DNA of 64,000 bases, taken from NCBI GenBank assembly GCA_963592135.1, contig CAVAVP010000031.1, forward strand, positions 1 through 64,000, given 5' to 3'. This document shows positions 1-8,259 of this stretch, in pieces. Every line of letters starts with the position of its first letter. Position 1 is the stretch's first letter. Source of the DNA: UBA3700 sp963592135. GTDB lineage: Bacteria > Bacillota > Clostridia > Christensenellales > UBA3700. The notes under the pieces are model-generated. The model saw only the letters and a program-made list of their open reading frames with translations, did not search any database and was not told the DNA's origin. The position numbers were made by a program, and so were the translations under genes.

Positions 1-46
1 AAAGTACGAACTCCAATTTGTCATTAGTGTTCGTACAATTCTCTTC

Positions 47-137
47 TGGCGGAGAAAGAGGGATTTGAACCCTCGCTACGGTTTCCCGTACTACACCCTT
101 AGCAGGGGCGCCCCTTCGGCCTCTTGGGTATTTCTCC
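47..137 (-). tRNA. tRNA-Ser (GCT)
   Basis: Read on the minus strand this is a class II tRNA with a 7-bp acceptor stem (GGAGAAA with TTTCTCC), a long variable arm, a T loop containing GGTTCAAATCC and an encoded CCA end. The anticodon loop CTGCTAA gives anticodon GCT, which reads AGC/AGU serine codons. Confidence 0.95.
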
Positions 138-200
138 AAAATACAACGAAGTAATTTGTTTTAATATGTTATCATTTTATTCAAAAAATGTAAAATCTAA

Positions 201-276
201 TGGTGACTCCGCCGGGATTCGAACCCGGGTAGCAGCCGTGAGAGGGCTGAGTCTTGAACCGCTTGACCACGGAGCC
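201..276 (-). tRNA. tRNA-Glu (CTC)
   Basis: A minus-strand cloverleaf with acceptor GGCTCCG paired to CGGAGTC (one G-U pair), T arm GGGTTCGAATCCC and an encoded CCA. The anticodon stem CAGCC/GGCTG encloses loop CTCTCAC, giving anticodon CTC (codon GAG). It is followed on the same strand by tRNA-Ser about 60 nt away, so the two may be co-transcribed. Confidence 0.95.
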
Positions 277-335
277 ATAAACGTATAAACAATATTAACA
301 CAGATTAAAAATATTGTCTAATGTTTATTTATAAA

Positions 336-1259
336 TTATATTTCATTGTTGAATAAACGTTTTGTAAACGATAAGAACAATGAGTTTGCTTCTTTTGCGG
401 CTTTAGATTTCCAAGTACTAGGGAATGTATGGTTGTCCATAAATTTAGAAGAGTGATATTCTTCATTATAAATACCAAGCTCATTTAGTTTCTTTAAGAA
501 ATCTTCACCTTGGCCTCCACAAAAGAAATCCTGAGTTGCATATACAACGCATGACTTAGGGAAGTTTTTGGTTAAGTGATTTATAGGAGAAACATAGTCG
601 AAATATTTATAATTTCTAATATCTTTAATATTTACACCGGAAAAACTTTTACATACAAGTCCCGTTAAATTAAATAAAACTTTAGTGCTAAGTGCTCTGT
701 TTATATCATAAATGCCACAGTTTAATAATAAACCTGAAAACTTTAATTTTGGAAAACATTTTAATTTTTCTTGCATGTCAATTGAGTTCTGTAGAGCACA
801 GAGTTCGGCTGCATAGTATCCACCAGCTGAGTCTCCTGTGCATACAACTTTTGAAAGATCTAAATTATATTTTTCTGCATTATCATAAACCCAATTAACA
901 GCTTTTGTTAAATGTGACATTGCTTCAGGAAATAAGTACTTAGGTCCCAAACCATAATTAACATTAACCACAAAGGCTCCTGCTTCAATAGCATACCATG
1001 ATGATAAATGTCTTCTATATTTTTTATCTCCAGCTACAAATCCACCGCCATGAATAACAAAAACTACTGGTTTTTTGTAGATAGTTTCAATTTTGTTTTC
1101 ATATAGATCAAGTTTGCAAATTTCAGAATTCGTTTCATCATAAATAATGTCTTTTTGTACTTTTGTTAACTTTTTGTACTTTCTCATTGCTCCGATTCTA
1201 TTTTGAAGCAAATCGTAAATATAATCTATCGCTTTAAAAACCACTACATCGAATGTCAT
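336..1259 (-). CDS. alpha/beta hydrolase (esterase/lipase, HSL-like family)
   Basis: The 307-residue protein has the oxyanion-hole motif HGGGF at residues 70-74 and the nucleophile elbow GDSAGG at 142-147, with Ser144 as the expected nucleophile. A likely catalytic His lies at about 277 (DNHTF). This layout is typical of hormone-sensitive-lipase/Aes-type carboxylesterases. No signal peptide is evident, so it should be cytosolic. I chose the ATG at 1259 over the GTG three codons upstream because AGGTGA sits 6 nt ahead of it. It stands alone, antisense to the next operon. The natural ester substrate cannot be told from sequence. Confidence 0.85.
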   Translation of the reverse strand: MTFDVVVFKAIDYIYDLLQNRIGAMRKYKKLTKVQKDIIYDETNSEICKLDLYENKIETIYKKPVVFVIHGGGFVAGDKKYRRHLSSWYAIEAGAFVVNVNYGLGPKYLFPEAMSHLTKAVNWVYDNAEKYNLDLSKVVCTGDSAGGYYAAELCALQNSIDMQEKLKCFPKLKFSGLLLNCGIYDINRALSTKVLFNLTGLVCKSFSGVNIKDIRNYKYFDYVSPINHLTKNFPKSCVVYATQDFFCGGQGEDFLKKLNELGIYNEEYHSSKFMDNHTFPSTWKSKAAKEANSLFLSFTKRLFNNEI

Positions 1260-1333
1260 AAATATCACCTAATAGATATTCTACTATTTATTTGTTATTA
1301 TTACAATAACAAACACCAGTTTAAGTTTTCATA

Positions 1334-1361
1334 TTGACAAAAATAAATATACTATGATAAT
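1334..1361 (+). promoter_or_regulatory. sigma-A type promoter of the DUF1538-PII operon
   Basis: A perfect -35 box TTGACA (1334-1339) is followed after 16 nt by GATAAT (1356-1361). The expected start site is about 8 nt before the ATG at 1376 and no good Shine-Dalgarno sequence precedes that ATG, so the mRNA may be nearly leaderless. Confidence 0.6.
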
Positions 1362-1375
1362 ATTTTCAAAAGATT

Positions 1376-2893
1376 ATGTTTAACTCAATTTTAAATAAAT
1401 TAAAAGATTCACTTATATCTGTTTTTCCAATAGCACTTATAGTGTTAATAGCAGCTGCCACACCATTAGTTGAACTTACAGTGAAAGAAATAGTTGTTTT
1501 TATTGTTTGTGCAATACTTTTGATTATAGGTATTGGACTATTTAATTTAGGTGCAGATATGGCTATGACTCCTATGGGACAACAGATAGGTTATGGTTTA
1601 ACAAAATCTAGAAATTTAGGGTTATTGCTTATTACTGGTTTTGTTATGGGAATTTTAATTACCATAGCGGAGCCTGACTTGTCTGTTCTTGCAGAGCAAT
1701 TATCAATGGTTATTAACAAAACAGTTTTAATATTTGTCGTAGGTATTGGTGTTGGACTTTTATTACTACTTGGTATATTAAGAATTGTATTTAAATTGGA
1801 ATTAAACAAAGTTTTAATGTTTGGTTATATGCTTATATTTGCACTGTGTGCAATATTAATAGATGCTGGAAAGAGTGATTTTCTAGCAGTGTCTTTTGAT
1901 TCTGGTGGTGTAACAACAGGCGCTATCACTGTTCCATTTATAATGGCCTTAGCAGTAGGTATTTCGTCTTCAATTGGCGGTAAAGATTCAAACGAAAACA
2001 GCTTTGGTTTAATTGCAATATGTTCAGTGGGCCCAATAATAGCAGTTTTAATACTGTCGACTGCTTCATCAGGTGAAATGACATATACATTGCCAAGTTA
2101 TGAATTAGAGTTGTCAGAAATTGGACATGTATTGTTAAATAATTTACAATCTGTGTCTTTAGCAATAGGTCTTATACTGGTATTCTTTATCGTTATACAA
2201 GTATTTTTGTTAAAATTGCCAAAAGAGAGAGTAGTTCCTCTATTAATTGGTCTAGTATATACTTTGTTTGGGGTAATTATATTTCTAACAGCGGTAGAAA
2301 TTGGATTTATGCCTATAGGATTTAAGATAGGTCAAGAACTTGCAAGCAAAGGTGCAGGTTGGATAATAGGTTTTGGTTTTATTATAGGAATGGTGGTAGT
2401 ATTAGCTGAACCGGCAATTCACGTATTAAATAGGCAGGTAGAAGATTTAACAAATGGAACTGTTTCTAAAAGATCAATGCTTATAGCATTATCAAGTGGC
2501 GTAGGAATTTCTGTTTGTTTATCAATAATTAGAGTTATAGCAAACTTTTCTATTTTGTATTATTTAGTACCAGGTTATTTAATTTCGCTACTATTATCGT
2601 TCTTTGTTCCAAAGATGTACACAGCGATAGCTTTCGATTCAGGCGGTGTTGCTTCAGGGCCATTAGCATCAAGTTTTATTTTGCCTATGGTAATAGGTGT
2701 AGCATCAGTCGTTGGAGATGAAGGTAGTGTTTTAAATATTGCGTTTGGCGTGGTTGCTATGATTGCTATGACTCCACTTATAACAATTCAAATACTTGGT
2801 TTTAGAGCAGTAGTTGCAAAGAAAGTAAGTGATAGATTAGCAATGAAGAGAATATTGTCTAAAGATGATAAACAAATTATTAACTTTATGTAG
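1376..2893 (+). CDS. DUF1538 family multi-pass membrane protein
   Basis: The 505-residue, very hydrophobic protein has two homologous halves, each matching the DUF1538 pattern. In half one I see GADMAMTPMGQQIG, then IAEPDLSVLA, then DSGGVTTGA. In half two I see VEIGFMPIGFKIG, LAEPAIHVLN and DSGGVASGP. The duplicated DSGG and AEP motifs in an internal repeat look like a transporter or channel fold, but the family's substrate is unknown to me. It is followed at 8 nt by two PII-like genes, which suggests a membrane protein gated by PII-type sensors. It contains at least ten predicted membrane segments by inspection. Confidence 0.85.
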   Translation: MFNSILNKLKDSLISVFPIALIVLIAAATPLVELTVKEIVVFIVCAILLIIGIGLFNLGADMAMTPMGQQIGYGLTKSRNLGLLLITGFVMGILITIAEPDLSVLAEQLSMVINKTVLIFVVGIGVGLLLLLGILRIVFKLELNKVLMFGYMLIFALCAILIDAGKSDFLAVSFDSGGVTTGAITVPFIMALAVGISSSIGGKDSNENSFGLIAICSVGPIIAVLILSTASSGEMTYTLPSYELELSEIGHVLLNNLQSVSLAIGLILVFFIVIQVFLLKLPKERVVPLLIGLVYTLFGVIIFLTAVEIGFMPIGFKIGQELASKGAGWIIGFGFIIGMVVVLAEPAIHVLNRQVEDLTNGTVSKRSMLIALSSGVGISVCLSIIRVIANFSILYYLVPGYLISLLLSFFVPKMYTAIAFDSGGVASGPLASSFILPMVIGVASVVGDEGSVLNIAFGVVAMIAMTPLITIQILGFRAVVAKKVSDRLAMKRILSKDDKQIINFM

Positions 2894-2901
2894 GAGGATA
2901 T

Positions 2902-3318
2902 ATGGCTGAAGAATTACCAAAAAAGAAAAAACAAACAACTATAGCAAAAGAAGAGCCAAAAAAATTAGCTCCTAATAAGTTAGAATTGTTAATAACGATA
3001 ATAAATAAGGACAAGGCAGAATTTTATGCTGATTTAATTCAATCATTTGAGGTAAATATGCAAATGATGGTGCTTGCAGAAGGAACTGCATCATTAGATA
3101 TTAGAACAAAATTAGGTCTTGTTGATAATGAAAAAGTTGTAATTTTTAGTGTTGTTCAACAAAATAAAATTTCGGATATAATGTACACATTATCTACAAA
3201 ATTTAATACAATAAAAAATGGAAAAGGAATAGCCTATACTATTCCAATGACAAGCGTAATAGGAGTAGCTATTTATAGTTTCTTATCAAATAATACAAAG
3301 GCAGCAGAGGGTAAATAA
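2902..3318 (+). CDS. PII-like protein with Lys-rich N-terminal tail
   Basis: The 138-residue protein starts at an ATG 8 nt after the DUF1538 stop, with a strong AGGAGG. Residues 1-25 are rich in Lys and Glu and look disordered. The remainder resembles a PII/GlnB-fold domain (beta start LELLITIINKDKAEFY, a loop with GTASLDIR, then VVIFSVVQQNKISDIMYTL). It ends in a hydrophobic segment containing PMTSVIGVAIYSFL. It lacks the classic T-loop Tyr context of GlnB. By position it is probably a regulatory partner of the DUF1538 protein. Assignment to the PII superfamily rests partly on similarity to the downstream gene. Confidence 0.65.
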   Translation: MAEELPKKKKQTTIAKEEPKKLAPNKLELLITIINKDKAEFYADLIQSFEVNMQMMVLAEGTASLDIRTKLGLVDNEKVVIFSVVQQNKISDIMYTLSTKFNTIKNGKGIAYTIPMTSVIGVAIYSFLSNNTKAAEGK

Positions 3319-3319
3319 T

Positions 3320-3652
3320 ATGAAAAAGATAGACCATGAATTAATAGTATGTATAGTAAACGAAGGATTTGCTGATCAAGTTATGGCAGCAGCAAGAGAA
3401 GCTGGCGCTACGGGTGGTACTGTTATAAGAGCAAGGGGGACTGCTAATAAGGATGCTGAGACTATTTTTAAAATTACAATAGATCCTAAAAAAGAAATGG
3501 TTATGATACTTGTTGGCACTGTCATTAAAGAGCAAGTTTTAAATATTCTTTATGATAAAGTTGGTTTACAAACTCCAGGTCAAGGTATAGCTTTTGCATT
3601 GCCTGTAGATAATGTTGTTGGATTGTCTGAAAATATCATAGATAAAAAATAA
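3320..3652 (+). CDS. P-II family nitrogen regulator-like protein
   Basis: The 110-residue protein shows a PII-like pattern. It has an N-terminal beta strand (ELIVCIVNEGFADQVMAAA), then AGATGGTVIRARGT where the T-loop begins, and a C-terminal GQGIAFALPVDNVVGL segment typical of the PII relatives encoded beside DUF1538 genes. It begins 1 nt after the preceding stop, so it is translationally coupled. PII proteins are trimeric sensors of ATP/ADP/2-oxoglutarate or other small ligands; the ligand here is not evident. tRNA-Arg follows 7 nt downstream. Confidence 0.8.
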   Translation: MKKIDHELIVCIVNEGFADQVMAAAREAGATGGTVIRARGTANKDAETIFKITIDPKKEMVMILVGTVIKEQVLNILYDKVGLQTPGQGIAFALPVDNVVGLSENIIDKK

Positions 3653-3659
3653 TTTAATT

Positions 3660-3734
3660 GTCCTCATAGTTTAACGGATAAAATAAGGGCCTCCTAAGCT
3701 CTAGCTCCGGGTTCGATTCCCAGTGGGGACGCCA
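3660..3734 (+). tRNA. tRNA-Arg (CCT)
   Basis: Cloverleaf with acceptor GTCCTCA paired to TGGGGAC, anticodon loop CTCCTAA (anticodon CCT, codon AGG), T arm GGGTTCGATTCCC and encoded CCA at 3732-3734. It lies 7 nt after the PII-like gene and may be processed from that transcript. Confidence 0.93.
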
Positions 3735-3984
3735 ATATTAAAAAAATCATTTTGAAAATCTGCGAAAAGACAATAGCGCAAGATAATTTCATATATACAA
3801 AGATAAATGGACTTAATTTAGTAAAAATCATTGAATTTATTCCCGAAGCGATGTTGTTTATAGGTATATATTGAATAAGAAAAATTCAAAAAAATCTCAA
3901 AATCTACACTTAAATATTATTTATAGTTTTTTATAATAAATGATGTATAATAATAAAAGAGTTTAATAAGAAAAGGAAAATATT
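3735..3984 (+). other. intergenic region with a short open frame and a promoter-like end
   Basis: These 250 nt hold no convincing gene. One plus-strand frame stays open for about 45 codons from the tRNA 3' end to a TGA near 3873. Its translation (containing NLVKIIEF and PEAMLFIGIY) has no Shine-Dalgarno start and I do not recognise it; it may be a decayed gene fragment next to the tRNA. The last 60 nt contain TATAATAA-type -10 sequences that probably drive the ligase gene at 3985. Confidence 0.3.
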
Positions 3985-5619
3985 ATGCCAGTTATAGAAT
4001 ATCTAGAAAGAAATGCAAAGCTTTATACAAATGAAGTTGCATTAGTAGAATTAAATCCAGAAGAAAAAGATACAAATCTAACAACATGGAAAGAATATAG
4101 TTTAATAGAGCCTTCTCGTTATGTTTCCTATAGAAGGGAAATTACTTGGGGAGTTTTTAATGAAAAAGCCAATAGATGCGCTAATATGTTAAGAAAATGT
4201 GGAATTAAGAAAGGCGATAAAGTAGCCATCTTGATGTATAATTGTTTGGAATGGTTACCAATTTATTTTGGTATTTTAAAAACAGGAGCTATAGCTGTTC
4301 CATTTAATTTTAGATATGATGCTGATGAAATACTATATTGTGTAAAACTAGCAGAAGTAGACATGCTAATATTTGGGCCGGAGTTTATAGGTCGTATAGA
4401 GCAAAAAGCAGAAATATTAAACAAAGGTAGACTTCTTGTATATGTTGGAGATAATTGTCCAGGATTTGCTGAAAGCTATAGGGAGATAGTAGCAGACTGC
4501 TCAAGTGATTTTGTCGATGAACCATTAACAGAAGACGATTTTGGAGCAATATATTTCTCTTCAGGTACAACAGGTTTTCCTAAGGCAATTCTGCATAAAC
4601 ATAGAAGTTTAACTCAGGCAGCGCAAATGGAACAAATACACCATAAAACCACGAGAGATGATGTATTCTTATGTATTCCTCCTTTATATCATACAGGAGC
4701 TAAATTTCACTGGATGGGCTCTCTTGTTGCAGGCTCTAGAGCTGTCTTATTAAAGGGGGCAAAACCAATAAATATTCTTCAAGCAATTTCAAATGAAAGA
4801 TGCACGATAGTTTGGCTATTGGTTCCATGGGCTCAAGATATTTTGGATGCATTTGATAGAAAAGAATTAAAACCTGAAGATTTCCATCTATCTCAATGGC
4901 GTTTGATGCATATCGGAGCACAACCTGTTCCACCTACATTAATAAAAAGATGGAGAGAATATTTTCCAAATCATCAATACGATACAAACTATGGTTTATC
5001 TGAATCAACAGGCCCAGGATGTGTACATTTAGGGCTAGAGAATATAAACAAAGTAGGAGCAATTGGTGTGCCTGGATATAGATGGGAGTGCAAGATTGTT
5101 GATGAGTGTGGAAATATAGTAAAACAAGGAGATGTTGGAGAACTTTGCGTTAAAGGCCCTGGTGTGATGACATGTTATTATAATGATCAAAAAGCTACAG
5201 ATGAAGTTCTTAAAGATGGTTGGTTATATACCGGAGACATGGCTATGCAAGATAAAGACGGTTTCTACTACTTAGTTGATAGAAAAAAGGACGTAATCGT
5301 ATCTGGTGGTGAAAATATATATCCAGTTCAAATAGAGGATTATATTAGACGCTATGGTAAAGTTAAAGATGTTGCTGTTATAGGACTTCACGATGAAAGA
5401 TTAGGCGAAAAAACTGCTGCTATTATAGAAGTAAAGGAAGGAATGACTTGTACTAAAGAAGAAATAGAAGAGTTTTGTTTAGCACTTCCTAGATATAAAA
5501 GGCCAAAGGAAATTATCTTTGAAGAAATTCCAAGAAATGCAACAGGCAAAATAGAAAAACCGAAACTTAGAAAACAATTTGGTGCAGATAAACTTGTTGC
5601 ACAAGAAAATGAGATATAA
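3985..5619 (+). CDS. AMP-dependent acyl-CoA synthetase / ligase
   Basis: The 544-residue protein is a class I adenylate-forming enzyme: carboxylate plus ATP gives acyl-AMP, then acyl-CoA. Visible motifs, in order, are the P-loop-like YFSSGTTGFPKAI, GLSESTG (A5), YTGDMA (A7), DRKKDVIVSGGENIYP (A8) and the C-terminal catalytic Lys in PRNATGKIEKPKLR (A10). Length fits fatty-acyl or aryl CoA ligases. An AGGAAA box precedes the ATG. The motif set does not tell the acid substrate. A Rho-independent terminator follows directly, so it is monocistronic. Confidence 0.9.
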   Translation: MPVIEYLERNAKLYTNEVALVELNPEEKDTNLTTWKEYSLIEPSRYVSYRREITWGVFNEKANRCANMLRKCGIKKGDKVAILMYNCLEWLPIYFGILKTGAIAVPFNFRYDADEILYCVKLAEVDMLIFGPEFIGRIEQKAEILNKGRLLVYVGDNCPGFAESYREIVADCSSDFVDEPLTEDDFGAIYFSSGTTGFPKAILHKHRSLTQAAQMEQIHHKTTRDDVFLCIPPLYHTGAKFHWMGSLVAGSRAVLLKGAKPINILQAISNERCTIVWLLVPWAQDILDAFDRKELKPEDFHLSQWRLMHIGAQPVPPTLIKRWREYFPNHQYDTNYGLSESTGPGCVHLGLENINKVGAIGVPGYRWECKIVDECGNIVKQGDVGELCVKGPGVMTCYYNDQKATDEVLKDGWLYTGDMAMQDKDGFYYLVDRKKDVIVSGGENIYPVQIEDYIRRYGKVKDVAVIGLHDERLGEKTAAIIEVKEGMTCTKEEIEEFCLALPRYKRPKEIIFEEIPRNATGKIEKPKLRKQFGADKLVAQENEI

Positions 5620-5622
5620 CCC

Positions 5623-5652
5623 AAAAAGACAGTTTTCATAACTGTCTTTTTT
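5623..5652. terminator. bidirectional intrinsic terminator
   Basis: The inverted repeat AAAAAGACAGTT / AACTGTCTTTTTT with a 5-nt loop TTCAT has T runs on both strands. It lies between the convergent ligase and amidohydrolase genes. Confidence 0.9.
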
Positions 5653-6469
5653 ATAACTCCAATAATTTTTCAGCATTTTTATAAAATATTTGATTAAGTT
5701 CTTTTTCGTTAAACCCGAGACTTTTTATTAAGTCTATAGATTGTTTTTGGCTTGACCAAGGAGAGTCTGTCCCGAATAAAACTTTATTAAATCCTACGTT
5801 TTTAATTAAAGAAATAAATTGGTCTTTTGTTAAACTATCATATTCTAGACAAGTAAATGCAGTATCGAAAAAAACATCTTCGCTAGTAAGATAACTCAAA
5901 ACATCTTCCCAATTATTCCAGCCTCCCATGTGAGCCAATATAAATTTTTTTGGATGAATTAAATTAATAACGTTTTTAATTTGCCTAGGAGAAGCAAAAT
6001 CCTCGCCAGGAAAACTTATATCTTCGCCTGCATGTGTTGTTATTATAAGTCCTAAAGAAGAAGCCTCTTCAATTATTCTTAAAAATCTTATGTCATTTAT
6101 TTTAACTTGTTGGTAAACGGGATGAATTTTTATTCCTTTAATGCCACTTTGAGCAAGATTTTTTAGTATTTCTTTATAGTTTTCACAGTCCGGATGTATA
6201 GCCCCGAATGAAAGCAAATGGGTTTCGTTTGAGTGTTTGTTTATTTCAATAACTGAATTGTTTATAGACTCAACTTGTTTTGTAGAAGTTGCAACTGGCA
6301 TAACAATAGAAAGGGAAATATTGTTTTCTATTGTTGATTTAGATAAATCGCTTGCCGTTCCATTTAAAGCCGGTTTTATTCCAGAAGAGGCTGATAATTT
6401 TGCAATTGCCTTTTCTACAATTTTTTCAGGAAATGTGTGTGTATGAAAATCTATAATTCTATCTATCAT
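5651..6469 (-). CDS. amidohydrolase family (Amidohydro_2) metal-dependent hydrolase
   Basis: The 272-residue protein has an N-terminal metal-binding HTHTFP motif (residues 9-14 region), a mid-chain Lys in KGIKIHPVYQ, His in TTHAGED and LAHMGGW, and the C-terminal Asp in FGTDSPWS. That is the ligand order of TIM-barrel amidohydrolases of the ACMSD-like group. Length is normal for the family. It is convergent with the CoA ligase and divergent from the symporter. The substrate is not predictable; hydrolysis or decarboxylation of a small cyclic or carboxylated metabolite is typical. Confidence 0.85.
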   Translation of the reverse strand: MIDRIIDFHTHTFPEKIVEKAIAKLSASSGIKPALNGTASDLSKSTIENNISLSIVMPVATSTKQVESINNSVIEINKHSNETHLLSFGAIHPDCENYKEILKNLAQSGIKGIKIHPVYQQVKINDIRFLRIIEEASSLGLIITTHAGEDISFPGEDFASPRQIKNVINLIHPKKFILAHMGGWNNWEDVLSYLTSEDVFFDTAFTCLEYDSLTKDQFISLIKNVGFNKVLFGTDSPWSSQKQSIDLIKSLGFNEKELNQIFYKNAEKLLEL

Positions 6470-6609
6470 TTTCTTTTGCTCTAAGTAGGAGTATATAACA
6501 TAAAAAATCTTTTTTCAATTAACTTTTGACAATTACGTCGTCAAGTTTGTTGCATTACGCGCAAATAGTATATAAAATAATTAGGTATTAACTTTTTTGG
6601 AGAAACGCC

Positions 6610-8259
6610 ATGGCTTTGTTTATAAAAATTGCATTTATCGTTCTTTTTTTCGCAGCAACAATTTACATAGGGTTTTATTGTAGGAAAAAGAGTGTTACTT
6701 CTAATGATTTTGTTTTAGGTGGAAGAACAGTTGGTCCTTGGTTATCAGCCTTTGCGTATGGAACGAGTTATTTTTCAGCGGTCGTTTTTATAGGATATGC
6801 AGGTTCATTTGGTTGGTCTTTCGGCGTAGCATCTTTATGGATAGGAATTGGAAACGCCGTAATAGGTTCTGCTGCAGCATGGGGAATATTAGGTAGAAAA
6901 ACTAGAATCATGACTCAAGCTTTAGATTCTTCAACAATGCCAGATTTCTTTGAAAAAAGATTTAATTCTCCAGCATTAAAAATTGCAGCATCAATAATTA
7001 TATTTATATTTTTGATACCTTACACGGCAGCTTTATATAATGGGTTATCGTATTTGTTTGGGGTTGCTTTCTCAGCAAAGGTTCCATTTTGGGCTTGGAT
7101 TTTAATTATTTCAGTAGCAACCGGAATTTATGTAATTGCAGGTGGCTTAATGTCTACAGCTGTTAATTCATTTGTACAAGGAATAATAATGCTAGTTGGC
7201 ATAGTACTTGTTGTAGTATTTGCATTAAATCTAAATGGAGGTTTAATGAAATCCCTTGAACTTTTAGCAACTAGAGTTTCGGATAGTGGAGAAAAAATTG
7301 GTGGATGGGAATATGTATCAATTTTTGGTTCTGATCCTGTACATTTATTTAATGTTGTAATTTTAACATCTTTAGGTTGCTGGGGGCTTCCTCAGATGAT
7401 AGGAAAGTTTTATTCAATAACTAATGAAAATCAAATTAGAAAAGGTTCGGTAATATCTACCGTATTTGCATTGATTGTGGCAGGTGGTTGTTATTTCTTA
7501 GGTGGTTTTGGAAGAATTTTTTCAGATGAAAAATCTGCCACAATAATTCCTGAAATGGTTGCTAAATTACCGGTGGTGGTTGTTGCTGTTGTTTTGGTTT
7601 TAGTTCTTGCCGCTTCAATGTCTACGCTTGCTGGTCTTGTTCATACATCTGCGGCAACTGTTACTTTTGATTTAATTGATAGAAAGAAAAATGTTCCAGA
7701 AAAAAAGAAAATGTTGTATTTAAAAATTTTCGTTGTTGTGTTTATTGTTGTTTCAGCATTACTTGCAACTATTCAAACATTAGATTCGGTACCTAAAAAC
7801 TTTAAAAATGATATAGCTTCATTAATGGGAATTTCATGGGGAGCAATATCTGGTGCATTCATAGGTCCATTTTTCTATGGTCTATATTGGAAAAGAACAA
7901 CAAAGTCTTCTGTATGGGTGTCCTTTATTTTAGGAGTCGTTTTAGCAGTATTAAGTTTAGTTTTAAACATAGCAGGTATTTCTGTTCAATTAAGAAGTGA
8001 ACATTGCCTATGGTTTGATATGTCAGATTCTATATATATGGGAGTTTTGGCAATGGTATTAAGTTTTGTTATTGTACCTATAGTGTCTTTATTAACAAAA
8101 GATGTACCAAGTGATGTAGACGAAAAGTTTAAATGCTTTGATAAAAAAGTAATAGTTCCAGAATCGGTAGCATTATCTGGAAATGTTGTAGAAGACAATA
8201 AAGAAGAAAATAACGTAGTGGAAGGAGAAAAAAATGAAACAACTAATGTTAGGAAATAA
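6610..8259 (+). CDS. sodium:solute symporter (SSS family)
   Basis: The 549-residue multi-pass membrane protein shows the SSS pattern: an early GGRTVGPWLSAFAYGTSYFSA segment in TM2, roughly 13 hydrophobic segments, and a charged C-terminal tail rich in Glu and Asn. A GGAG box precedes the ATG. Its stop overlaps iorA by 26 nt, so the two are translationally coupled. The link to iorA, iorB and paaK suggests uptake of an aromatic amino acid, aryl 2-oxoacid or arylacetate with Na+. That substrate is inferred from context only; the motif set fits proline or pantothenate transporters equally well. Confidence 0.87.
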   Translation: MALFIKIAFIVLFFAATIYIGFYCRKKSVTSNDFVLGGRTVGPWLSAFAYGTSYFSAVVFIGYAGSFGWSFGVASLWIGIGNAVIGSAAAWGILGRKTRIMTQALDSSTMPDFFEKRFNSPALKIAASIIIFIFLIPYTAALYNGLSYLFGVAFSAKVPFWAWILIISVATGIYVIAGGLMSTAVNSFVQGIIMLVGIVLVVVFALNLNGGLMKSLELLATRVSDSGEKIGGWEYVSIFGSDPVHLFNVVILTSLGCWGLPQMIGKFYSITNENQIRKGSVISTVFALIVAGGCYFLGGFGRIFSDEKSATIIPEMVAKLPVVVVAVVLVLVLAASMSTLAGLVHTSAATVTFDLIDRKKNVPEKKKMLYLKIFVVVFIVVSALLATIQTLDSVPKNFKNDIASLMGISWGAISGAFIGPFFYGLYWKRTTKSSVWVSFILGVVLAVLSLVLNIAGISVQLRSEHCLWFDMSDSIYMGVLAMVLSFVIVPIVSLLTKDVPSDVDEKFKCFDKKVIVPESVALSGNVVEDNKEENNVVEGEKNETTNVRK

